A program made the position numbers and the translations under genes. A stretch of DNA of 64,000 nucleotides from Impatiens glandulifera (Eukaryota; Streptophyta; Magnoliopsida; Ericales; Balsaminaceae), in the NCBI RefSeq assembly GCF_907164915.1, contig NC_061863.1, positions 46,101,382 through 46,165,381 on the forward strand. The letters run 5' to 3'. Within the stretch, counting starts at the first letter, position 1; every line of letters starts with the position of its first letter. This document shows, in pieces, positions 1 to 10,433 of the stretch. The notes under the pieces were generated by a model that was not told the origin of the DNA, searched no databases, and was given only the letters and a program-made list of their open reading frames with translations.

Positions 1-2860
1 TTTAGAGCTTATTATCAGAGCTTTTTCTAGGTTATTAACTAATTGTTTCCCTTATTATCCTAAAAGACATATTCATTAGTAAAGAATGAGGTTTGACAGC
101 AAACTTACTCTGATTTAGTCTTCTTTGATTTCCCTTTTGTTTATAACTTTTTGAGACGAAACTTGTTTAGTTTTTTCTCGCTATTTGACCATGCCTACCA
201 AACAAAAGTCCATGGTATCCCTATGTCGTTCTAGGGTTGGATAACAATCCATCGATATTTAAGCCACATGTTTACCATTATTCTTTCGAAATCCTAATTT
301 TTTTTTCTTAAATTTTGCGTGATATATATCTCACAAAAGTGTGTTTTCCAAATTGCCCAAATTTTATATTCACAATAATGATGTTTTTCATAGTATTATG
401 TTTGCTTTTTTTTTTAATTAACAGAAATCATTGACACTATAACTCAACATGCATGTTTTATATATAGCCCCAAAATACAGGTTCTTTATTACTTTCTTAA
501 TTTCTAATTTCCAACTAAATTGTAACTAAAAATAACAATTTTATTCTTTTTTATATATTACGTTATATTTTTTTTAAAATAATAATACGTTAGCTCGGTT
601 CTTAAGAATAATGATTAATTCCACTTTTCGAAAATTATATAAAAGAATCTCGAATAATAATAATAACATTATTAATAATATATCATCGCTCTCTCCAATT
701 AGTTAATAAAAAAAAAATATTTGAGATCCCACTCCAAACCAAATATGTAGGTTTGATGTCCGCGTGAATCCAAATATTTATATATATTTTGAAATAGTGT
801 AATTAGAATAAAATAAAAATAAACTCTTTATAAAAATAAAAGTTTATATTTAAATAATTCTGAAAAAGAAGTTAATAGTTCTTAAAAAAATTAGGGTTAA
901 GGGCTTTAAAGTAGATGAGTTCGTATAAATAAGATCCTGGATGAACGCATTTCTTGAAGATGGTGGCGCGAAAAAGAAAGTTCCGCCTATTCATTCGATC
1001 GTCCGTCTCTTGTGAATCAGCGTGATCTTTATATGCATTTTGAAGAATCGATAATCGTATAGAATATCTCAACCAGAAATTTCACTATCGATCGATCGTT
1101 CTTTCACCAGATCAAGAGCGAGCACTCGTTCCCTGTTTTTCCCGCTGCTGGTTCGATCATCTTCCTGTAAGATTCAGATTGATATACGGTAAGATCAATG
1201 CATCTTAATTTCATACCGGATTATATTTTATTATTGTAATGATTCTTCAAGTTGTTTAAAAATAAATAATTATATTTTGATATTTTAGTTAATGGATTGA
1301 GATATTAGATATAAATAAATAATTAAATAAAATATGATATATTAATTTTAGTTTAAAATCAAAACAAATTTTAGACGTTTATACAGATTTCAATCTATCT
1401 GTCTTTACTTCATTTTGATAAAAAAAAAAAATTCACCTGAATAAATACATCAATTATTTCTAACATAAAAAAGGTCATTAGAATACATAATAGTACAAAA
1501 AAAAAAATAATAGTCCATTCATAGGAATATAAATATATATAATACTCGATCTGTTTCTTAACGTGTTTATTAAATTTATATGTATTGACATAATTAATTA
1601 TGACAGTTTTAATTTGAATTCTTAGTTGTTTGTGTTTTTGTATACATGTTTATTTATTATCAGATAAATGATATAAATTATTGATTGAAGAATTTATTTA
1701 ATTTTTTTTTTAATTTGAGAGGTGAGTTATTTTTCTTTAATAAAACATATAAGATATTTAGATAAATTTATGACTTTTTAAATATTAAATGTTGTAATTT
1801 AGTGGTTCAAGATATAAATTAAAATTTTGTATTTGTTTGTTAGTTCAAATCTCACTAAAAACAATTTTTTGGTCGAGACATTCCCAAATATTACCGGTCA
1901 CAAAACTTGTCGTCTAACGGATTCGAATCTACGAGACTATGATATTTACATCTTATTTTCGTTAGACTAGATGGGGACAAAATAATATAATATATAATAA
2001 GAGAAATGATAATCAGAGAGAATTTAAAAAATAAAATAGGAAATGGATAATTCTCTAATTCTTCTACTTTTTACTTTTTTTTCATCATGATTAGTCGGAA
2101 TTTTTTTTTTTTATCTTATATCAATTTTCTTAACTAATGACACGATTTTAGGTGGGTTTTTTTTTTTTTTTTTCTATCCCTATCATTCATTATATATATT
2201 TTACAATTTTGAAGAAAGAAAATTGTATTTTTTTTGTTTTTACTAGAGGCAGAGAATTAATGAATGACTGTGAATACTTACACATTTACAGCCTGTGATG
2301 CAGCAAATAATTATCATCCCGAAAATTATTCTTTTGAAAAAAAAAAGTTAAAATTATTAATTACAAAAAATGAGACCACATAAATGTAGTCACATCTTCT
2401 CTCATTTAATTTTGAAATGATTTAATTTCAAATGTTTAATAGTTATTTTTGTTATGACAGTGATGATTTCTTTTAAATCATGTAACCTCATAATAAAAGT
2501 AATATTTGAAAAAATAAAAATTAACAATCGCCCTCAAAAACTCTGGTGACAGATCACATAAGTGAGCCAAAGAAGGGACAAAGGAACCACTCTTTGTACT
2601 GGACATGTTTTTTCTTTTTTCTTTTTTCCATATATTAAAAAAAAAAAAAAAAAAAAAGCCCGTTATCCTTCTTCACCTTTGAGGATACACTCAACAACTG
2701 AACCACCGTTTTCCCACCCCCTGCTCTGCTCGACCACCGTTTTCTCTCTCTACTGACATCATATTAACGTTTACCTATGACAGTTAATGTGCATTCCTGT
2801 CTCCATAGTTAATTTGGAGTGACAAATGTTCGTTCTTTTTGTTTACCGCTGTTTCTTGAT
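1..2860. other. AT-rich intergenic region, no gene seen
   Basis: No convincing coding sequence. The stretch is AT-rich with poly-A/T runs. The one GC-richer part is about 940-1195, upstream of the QWRF gene; it ends in a splice-donor-like TACG/GTAAGA near 1191 and could be a 5' UTR exon of that gene with its intron running to about 2.9-3.1 kb. That is inference only; a cDNA read would settle it. Confidence 0.5.
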
Positions 2861-3187
2861 TCTTATTTGCTAAGAAAAGGTGTGCTCATTTGTATCTATG
2901 GAGGCTACTGCTGGTTGCAATAATCAAATTCATTCTTTCTCAGATCTGGGTATTCATTCTAAAGATATGCACAGTCTTCTTTTGATTGTCATCTCCTTTT
3001 TCATCGTGGGGGTTTCTTCTTTTCTCCTTTTTCTTATCTGTAGCATCTCACTTTTCTCCATTATTTGATTCCTCCCTCTTACCCTTTTGCAGATTTTTTA
3101 TTATTGCAGAAATGGTAGCTCATCTTTTTCGATCTTAAGGGTTTTATAATGGAAGAAGAAGAAGGTTTTTTGAGACTTTAGACAATA

Positions 3188-5195
3188 ATGTGGAAGTCTT
3201 CTGAAGTTGAGACCTCAAGATCGCCATTGCTTCCGGGTATTGACAAGAACAATGGAGTCAAGCTCCGTTCTAGTAGAAGAGATGTCAGTCCTAGGTATAT
3301 GTCTCCCGCCAGCATTAACTCATCTCCAGTGTCTAAAAGAGCTGTTTCTGCCGAAAGGAGACGGCCTTCACCTCCAAGACGGGTGTCCAGTACCAGTACA
3401 AGTACCCCAGTGCAGGATATATCATTTGAAAAACAACTGGTTTCAAGAAAGGTTATGCCTGAGGCTTTATGGCCTTCCACAATGCGTAGTCTAACTGTCT
3501 CTTTCCAATCAGACACAATTTACATTCCCGTTTCCAAGAAAGAAAAACCAGCTACTCAGTCCTCGCCTGATCGGGCTTTGAGGCCTTCACCAAATGTAGC
3601 AGTAGCAGCTGCTCAGAAAGCATCAATGTCTCCGAGGAAGAGAAGTCCTCTCAAAGGAGGAGGAGGAGGGAAGAATGGGGCAGCTATTGATCAGTCTGAG
3701 AATGCTAAGCCACAGGTTCGGTTGGATGCTCGTCTTGTAGATCGGCATAGATGGCCTAGTAGAAACAGTGGTGAGGCTTCTTCCATTGATTTAACTAGAA
3801 GTGTGGATCTTAGTGGTATGATTAAAACCTCCAATGTTGGAAATCCTTCTAGTCCTAGGAGAATGTCCCTCCCTGGTGATTTCGGAAGACATTTACAGAA
3901 ATCTTCCAGTGATGTAGTGAGACGGGTTTTGTTCGACGACAAATGCATTCCTTCTCATTCATCATCATTAGAAGAAGAATTGAGATTGGAATCTGTGACA
4001 ATGTCTCGTTTATCATCACCGAACAGGACATCAAGATTGGTGTCTAATTCTGCTAGAGGCATTAGCCCGTCAAGAATGAGTTCATTGGCGCCTGCTCCTA
4101 CTGGAGGTAACAGTCCGTCTCGCTTCAGACAATCATCAAGCCCATCAAGGCAATACAGTACCTGTCCGAATTCCGTACTCAGCTTTATTGTGGATATGAA
4201 GAGAGGAAAGAAGAGTTTGAATAACATAGAAGATGTTCATCAGCTTCGTTTGCTGTACAATTGTCATTTGCAGTGGCGATTTGTGAATGCTCAAGCTAAC
4301 AACTCTACGCGACTGCAGAGAATCAAAGCTGAGGTAATTTGTTGCCTTTTATTTTCTTCCTTTTTGAAGTATGATCTGAATTGAATGAATGTGGGATGCA
4401 GAGGAAAATATATTATGCATGGAGAACAGCACAAGAGCTCTGGGGATCAGTAATTCGAAAAAGAACTCAACTTCAGCAACAGAAGTTGAAGTTTAAGCTG
4501 TGTGGTGTCTTGAGAGAACAAGTAAACCTAGCTCCTAAATCCCCATTCTCACTCAGATAAAAGCTTTGTTTCTTAAATTTTGCGATTTGGATGCAGATGG
4601 GCTTTCTTTCTATTTGGTCATCAATTGAAAGGGAACATACAAGTTCTTTAGCTCACGCGATTAAGGACCTCCAGTCAAGTATTCTTCAACTTCCTGTTAC
4701 TGATGGGGCGATGGTATTCACCTCCCTCCTATATATTATATGGCTTCGGGTAGAAGTTGAGAATTGAGATGTATATTTACACGTTTAAATTTATTATAGG
4801 CAGATGTTGAGACTTTGAAGAATGCTGTTGGTTATGCTGTGGAAGTGATGCAAGCAATGGGATCCTCCATATCTTCTGTAATTTCGCTGGTGAGATTATC
4901 CATTTCAATTTTTATGGTCTGTAATTAGGACTTGTGTCATTTATACATGATGATGATGTAGGTAGATGGAGCAGATTGTCTGGTCTCTGAATTAGCTGGT
5001 GCGGTTAAACAAGAGAGAGCGATGATTGCTGAGTGCGAAGCTCTATTGGCTTCAACAACAACCTTGCTGGTGAGTAATGATAAAATTGAAGTTCTTAGAT
5101 AGATATTGGACACTAATAAAGTTGAGTTCTTTGTGAAACAGGCAGAGGAATACAGCCTTAGGACCCAGCTTGTACAGTTAAAACATGTAGATTGA
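3188..5195 (+). CDS. AUG8: QWRF motif-containing protein, AUGMIN subunit 8-like microtubule-associated protein
   Basis: Plant-specific QWRF (DUF566) family; the Arabidopsis homologue AUG8/QWRF8 targets the augmin complex to microtubules and helps branch and orient them. Coding exons are 3188-4333, 4402-4521, 4597-4713, 4800-4889, 4962-5069 and 5142-5195. All introns have GT/AG ends, every exon is a whole number of codons, and the total is 544 aa plus stop. The N-terminal two thirds is basic, Ser/Pro/Arg-rich and disordered-looking, with family signatures such as LWPSTMRSL and VSFQSD and a HRWPSR motif. The QWRF motif is at residues 362-365 and is followed by a helical C-terminal domain encoded by the small exons. 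An in-frame TAG lies three codons before the ATG, so the start is the first possible in this exon; homologues I recall start a little differently, so a short upstream coding exon cannot be excluded. Family assignment is firm; the paralogue call rests on similarity and the neighbouring PPR gene. Confidence 0.88.
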
Positions 5196-5523
5196 CCTGG
5201 AAAGATGATCAAGCAAGATTGAAGTCTAAGTCTAAGTCTAACCATTGTGTTCTTTTGACAAGCATAATATATATTTGTTTTTGTGGGTTTTCTGTCATCT
5301 GATCTGTAGGTGGGAAGAAAGGGTATGGTTTATGTAGCTAACTTTGTAACAGTGAAAACAAAAGGAAATGAAAGCTGGGTTTTCTTGTTTTTGTTTTTGA
5401 GAGGAGGTCAAGGGACAAAGGGGGGGACCCTTTGTTTTAATGCAGATGAAATTTGGGGTTGGGAAAATACATATTGCTCTTTAAAAGGAAATATGTTGAG
5501 AACATGTTAGTGGGGAGAGGTGT

Positions 5524-5585
5524 TATAAATATAGGGCAGCTGAAGGTGGGGTTTGTTGGGTCTGGCAAAGAGCAGAAACCCCACC
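5524..5585 (+). other. TATA-like box followed by a 10-bp perfect hairpin
   Basis: TATAAATAT at 5524-5532 is followed by an inverted repeat GGTGGGGTTT (5545-5554) / AAACCCCACC (5576-5585) with a 21-nt loop. A further 8-bp inverted repeat ACAAAGGG/CCCTTTGT lies near 5413-5435. The arrangement could be a small transcribed unit or part of the QWRF 3' end. No known small-RNA family is recognised. Confidence 0.3.
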
Positions 5586-6351
5586 CATAATCAGTTCCAG
5601 CCTGCCCGAAGCTCCGACAGAGATTTCGATGGCTTCAAATTTCTGCACCATTCAGTGTGATTTTCTTGTCACCTTCTTCTCACGGGGTAAACAATTTTGT
5701 CCATACCTTACAAATTTTGTCCCTTAATCATTCATTATTATGCTGTGCTACTGCAAAATTTAAGTTTATTCAAGCAACTATCTGCGTCTACAAAAAATAA
5801 GAAGAACTAAGCTATTTCAATTGTTACTTGCTTCTTTTATTTCATTAAAATACAGAAGTGAGAAAATAGTTCATAATCATTCAGTCCAAGATTGTGAACT
5901 AGATTGTGAAATATTGTTTTTGAGATGGAGATTTCCTTGTACCACAGAAGATATTCCACAATAGGTTCCAAAGGAGTCACAAAGGAATGTGATACATAGT
6001 AATCTAGAATTGGATGATAAATAGAGTTGAATTCATAGAAATAGTTTAATCAACCCTTTTCCCTTCTTACAAAAGAAACCAAAGACTGAAATAGCCAATG
6101 TTGCAAAACAAAGCCTACTTTAGGCTGATTATTTAAATAATTAAAAAAATATCTTTATCAACATTTCATCATTTACGTTACTTAAATCATCAACTAAAAT
6201 TCCTTATAAATCAACCTATTTTAAATAACTTAATTTTTTAATAACTTCAATTCAATCATCTTATAAAGACTATATAAAGAACCAAATCCGAATAAAACGT
6301 GAGTATTGTGTCATCTTATAAAGACTACATCAATAACCCAATTGGGTTACC

Positions 6352-6470
6352 AAATTGTATGACCTTTATCTTAAACATGTCTTAATTAATATTGACATCA
6401 ATATATAACCCAAATTGTATGACCTTTATCTTAAACATGTCTTAATTAATATTGACATCAATATATAGTA
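6352..6470. repeat. Tandem duplication of about 60 bp
   Basis: The block AAATTGTATGACCTTTATC...GACATCAATATATA occurs twice in direct, near-perfect succession. It looks like a recent local duplication with no coding content. Confidence 0.8.
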
Positions 6471-7295
6471 TGTGATTACATGTTTGCAAGTGATTAATAA
6501 TATTTTTTATTTATTATTTTAATTAAGGAGGTGACCTTTTTACTTTTTTTTTTTTTATAGTGATTATAATAGAATAGATTAAACAATTGTGTAAACTTCA
6601 CACAAACTAGAGATTTATTTGTGTGAGCAGCTTTGAGTTAAAATGTCGTTCAATCAGTATTAGAAAATATAAAATAAGAATAGATTTACAAAATATATTG
6701 AAAATAATATAATACGAAAGAATTTTAATAAGATAGCTTAAGTTATATGAGTTTAGTTAAAATGTTGGTTTCAATTTCTACTAAAATAATGCTTTAATTA
6801 GAAAATATTTTAGATTTAATTCTTACTAAAGATGCCTTAAACAAGGTATCTTATAGGCTGTTCGAATTTGAAGTATTTATATAAACTTTTGGAGTTATAA
6901 AAAATTAAGTTATTGGGTGATAAAACTTAAAAAATATTAATTTTAGAAAATTGAAGTATTTTAGTACTATGCTTAATAAATTGATTGATAAAAAGATAAA
7001 TGATTGATATTTAAATACATTTTAAAAGTTTATGAACATAATGATCTATGGCTATAAGTTGAGGGGGCAGTTGATTCTTCTTTCCATTAACAATTCCCAA
7101 AGTGTTCTATAAAAGGCGGGAAACCTTATTAAGGTTATTTGTTCAGTCCGGTTCCCTTCTCTCTTCTCTCTTCAAATTGATGAATTCGTTTTCCAGGCTA
7201 AATCCCCGCCGGCCAATCCAGTTATCTCGTCTTCTTTACAACATATATGTATAGAAATTTATTCTTATAACCGATAAAGTAGCCGGAGATATCAG

Positions 7296-9659
7296 ATGTT
7301 CTCCGGCAGCTTAGCAACCAATGCTCTTAGAGGACGAAATTTCTTCCTTTCTCTCATAATCAAAGCCACTTCTCTTTCTCACCTCGAACAAACCCATGCC
7401 CAGATCATCATCAACGGCTATCGCAATGATCTATCAACAATCACTAAACTCACCCACAAGCTCACTGATTTCGGAGAGATAGATAAAGCGACCCTTGTCT
7501 GTTCTACTTTGCGTAAGCCTGATCTTTTTCTTTATAACGTTGTCATCAGAGGCTTATCTCGAAATGGGTCTCCTTCTCGAGCTCTCTCTCTTTACTTCCA
7601 TCTCCGTCAAAAAACTTCTCTTTGGCCGGATAAATTCACTTACGCTTTCGTCGTACAAACGGCGGCATCCTTGTCGGAGAAAGTGGCTTGCTTGCTTCAT
7701 TCTCATGTGATTGTTGATGGGTTTGGGTCAGATTTATTTGTTGGTTCCGCATTGGTTGATATGTACTTTAAGTTTTCTAATGTTGGAGCTGCATATAAGG
7801 TGTTCGATGAAATTCTTGAACCAGATACAGTCTTGTGGAATACAATGATATCTGGTTTGGTTAGGAACTGTTTCTTTAGCGAGTCAATAAGGTGTTTTAG
7901 TCAAATGATTAATAGAGGAAATTGCTTTGATTCGACCACATTGACTGCTGTGTTACCTGCTCCAGCTGAGTTGCAGGATTTGAAAGAAGGGATGTTGATT
8001 CAGTGTTTGGCTATGAAGGTTGGGTTTCATTCTCATGCTTATATTCTCACTGGCCTGATTTCTGTGTATTCGAAATGTGGAGACATCTGGACAGCTAGAT
8101 CATTGTTTGAGGAGTTACCCTTTCCAGACTTGATATCTTACAATGCAATGATTTCTGGGTTTTCTAGTAATGGTGAGACTCAATCGTCGGTGAGACTGTT
8201 TAAACAATTGCTTAAACTAGGACATAGAGCGAATTCAAGCACCATTGTTGGCTTGATTCCTGTCTTTTCCCCCTTTGGTAATTTGGATCTAACTCGTTCA
8301 ATACATAGCTTCTCTTGGAAAGCTGGTATAGTGTCAAATCCTTCAGTATCAACCGCATTGACAACTGTGTATAGTAGACTAAACGAAATGGAATCTGCAA
8401 GACAGATTTTTGACGACTCTCAAGATAAAACACTGGCTTCTTGGAATGCCATGATATCTGGCTATGCTCAAAACGGACTAACAGAAATGGCGATTTCTCT
8501 CTTCAAGGAAATGCAAACACTTGAAATCCACCCGAATCCTGTCACAATTACTAGTATTCTTTCTGCGTGTGCTCAACTTGGAGCTCTAAGTCTAGGAAAA
8601 TGGGTTCATGAATTGATCGAAAAGGAGAAATTCGGGTTCAACATTTTCTTATCAACCGCTTTAATCGATATGTACGCCAAATGTGGAAGTATTGCCGAGT
8701 CTCGTCGATTATTCGATGATATGCAGGAGAAGAACGCAGTTACTTGGAATGCCATGATTTCTGCTTATGGCCTACATGGGCACGGTTATGAAGCGTTAAG
8801 ATTGTTTTCTGAGATGTTAGATTCGAAAGTTTCACCCACTAGTGTTACGTTTCTCTCCCTTTTGTATGCTTGCAGCCATGCAGGCCTGGTAGCACAAGGG
8901 GAGGAGATTTTCCATAGAATGATTCATGATCATAATCTCGACCCCCTTCATGAACATTATGCTTGTATGGTTGACCTTTACGGTCGAGCTGGAAACTTGA
9001 AAAGGGCCTTGGAATTTATCGAAAGAATGCCGGTTGAACCTAGTCCTGCTGAATGGGGTTCGCTTCTTGCTTCTTGCATGATCCACAAGGACAGTAATCT
9101 AGCGAACTTGGCATCTCGAAAGTTGTTTGAGTTGGACCCAGAAAACGTCGGTTATCATGTTCTTCTCTCGAACATATACTCGGTTGATAGAAACTATTAT
9201 AATGCTGCTTCTGTTCGGCAAGTCGTTAAGAGGAAGAAACTTTCAAAGACACCTGGATGTACCTTAATAGAGATAAACGACGTCCCTCATGTTTTTACAG
9301 CCAATGACCAGTTTCACCCGCAAGCAGACGCCATAAATAAGAAACTTGAAGAATTGATGGGTGAAATGAGGGAAGCTGGATTTCAAACGGAAATTGGAAC
9401 GTCGTTGCATGATGTTGAAGACGAAGAGAAAGAGCTGACGATGAAGGTTCATAGCGAGAAGCTGGCAATTGCGTTTGGTCTTATTAGTTCAGAACCGGGA
9501 AAAGAGATTAGGATTATCAAGAATCTCCGTGTGTGTTTGGACTGCCATAATTTCACGAAATTTGTGTCAAGGATTACAGACAGAGTTGTTGTTGTAAGGG
9601 ATTCCACTCGGTTTCACCATTTCAAAGATGGCATTTGTTCTTGTGGAGACTACTGGTGA
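7296..9659 (+). CDS. MEF29: DYW-class pentatricopeptide repeat protein, organellar RNA editing factor
   Basis: Single-exon gene of 787 aa in the PLS-DYW subfamily, whose members bind an organellar transcript through the PPR tract and convert C to U with a C-terminal cytidine-deaminase-like DYW domain. The protein has an N-terminal region without acidic clusters, fitting a transit peptide; about fifteen PPR units (repeated patterns such as WNAMISGYAQNG and ALIDMYAKCG); an E domain with a PAEWGSLL segment; and a complete DYW domain with HSE, the CLDCH zinc/catalytic motif near residue 746, and the C-terminal tripeptide DYW at 785-787. Length and layout match Arabidopsis At4g30700 (MEF29; maize PPR2263), reported from memory to edit mitochondrial nad5 and cob sites. 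The ATG at 7296 gives the full transit region, and no frameshift is present. Family is certain; the ortholog call is supported by the adjacent QWRF8-like gene. Confidence 0.9.
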   Translation: MFSGSLATNALRGRNFFLSLIIKATSLSHLEQTHAQIIINGYRNDLSTITKLTHKLTDFGEIDKATLVCSTLRKPDLFLYNVVIRGLSRNGSPSRALSLYFHLRQKTSLWPDKFTYAFVVQTAASLSEKVACLLHSHVIVDGFGSDLFVGSALVDMYFKFSNVGAAYKVFDEILEPDTVLWNTMISGLVRNCFFSESIRCFSQMINRGNCFDSTTLTAVLPAPAELQDLKEGMLIQCLAMKVGFHSHAYILTGLISVYSKCGDIWTARSLFEELPFPDLISYNAMISGFSSNGETQSSVRLFKQLLKLGHRANSSTIVGLIPVFSPFGNLDLTRSIHSFSWKAGIVSNPSVSTALTTVYSRLNEMESARQIFDDSQDKTLASWNAMISGYAQNGLTEMAISLFKEMQTLEIHPNPVTITSILSACAQLGALSLGKWVHELIEKEKFGFNIFLSTALIDMYAKCGSIAESRRLFDDMQEKNAVTWNAMISAYGLHGHGYEALRLFSEMLDSKVSPTSVTFLSLLYACSHAGLVAQGEEIFHRMIHDHNLDPLHEHYACMVDLYGRAGNLKRALEFIERMPVEPSPAEWGSLLASCMIHKDSNLANLASRKLFELDPENVGYHVLLSNIYSVDRNYYNAASVRQVVKRKKLSKTPGCTLIEINDVPHVFTANDQFHPQADAINKKLEELMGEMREAGFQTEIGTSLHDVEDEEKELTMKVHSEKLAIAFGLISSEPGKEIRIIKNLRVCLDCHNFTKFVSRITDRVVVVRDSTRFHHFKDGICSCGDYW

Positions 9660-10433
9660 AATTGGTCTTCCAACTCGTCGTCATCAAATAAGGTATCCTA
9701 AACCAACCGGGGGATATACAAAATTTTATTTAAATTATTTGTACCATTTCTTTATCTTAGCCAATGTCATTTTCGTGTTAACTATGATTTTAATTAAATT
9801 ATCTTTTTTCATTACATCTCCTTTGGTTAATTAATGTTAGAACTGTTAAATTGTAAGTCTCTGGTTTTACCTTAATATGTATCTTGCATGAGTAACCAAA
9901 TGACAGGGGAAGACCTACAATTAGGATTAGAGGATCAAGTCCTAGTAGTTGTGGCTTGTAGGATGACTGTTAGGCCAGGTCTTATATAAGATTCATGGGA
10001 TGATTGGAAATGGTGTAATCACTATCCTCTCGAACTATATTCGATCTATGTCTCTCCTTTGTTATCCGTGTCTCACCTTCATCTCTGAATTCTTACTTGT
10101 TACACTATCTTATGAAGAAAGATAGTCTTAGCAGTCATTTCTCAAGCGAAAATTAAAACTACAGAAGCTTAGGAGTTGGGAACATCGAGGATTTACCACA
10201 AGTGCAGGTTTGTGATACAAGATTTCTCTTTTTGTTCCTTTCTGGTTTTATGCTTTAATGTGAAAAATAGTTGCTAATGAATAGTCTGCAGTACTAAAAC
10301 CAAATACCTTTTACACTCTGAATAAATTTCTTGTGGACTTACAAACAGTAATATATAACAAAATTTACTTGTTTTCGTCACAGCCAGCCAGCAAGCGAAA
10401 ATCCAAATCAAATGAAGGGGGGATGAAAAGAGA
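9660..10433. other. Convergent intergenic region
   Basis: Lies between the PPR gene (+) and CesA7 (-) and must hold both 3' UTRs. No coding sequence or repeat is recognised. Confidence 0.6.

Larger units (their letters stand above)
5196..7295. other. Intergenic region between QWRF and PPR genes
   Basis: Holds the QWRF 3' UTR, a GC-richer patch at 5300-5700 with a TATA-like box and hairpin (listed separately), a short tandem duplication near 6350-6470, and the PPR 5' UTR (about 7140-7295). No other coding sequence is supported; the open frame at 5310-5510 has no recognisable features. Confidence 0.5.

Noticed and set aside
2880..3068. 62-aa hydrophobic ORF before the QWRF gene
   Set aside because: No family match; more likely 5' UTR or intron.
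3178..4227. Minus-strand and alternate-frame ORFs over the QWRF gene
   Set aside because: Shadows of the well-supported QWRF exon.
8212..9452. Minus-strand ORFs over the PPR gene
   Set aside because: Shadows of an intact 787-aa protein.
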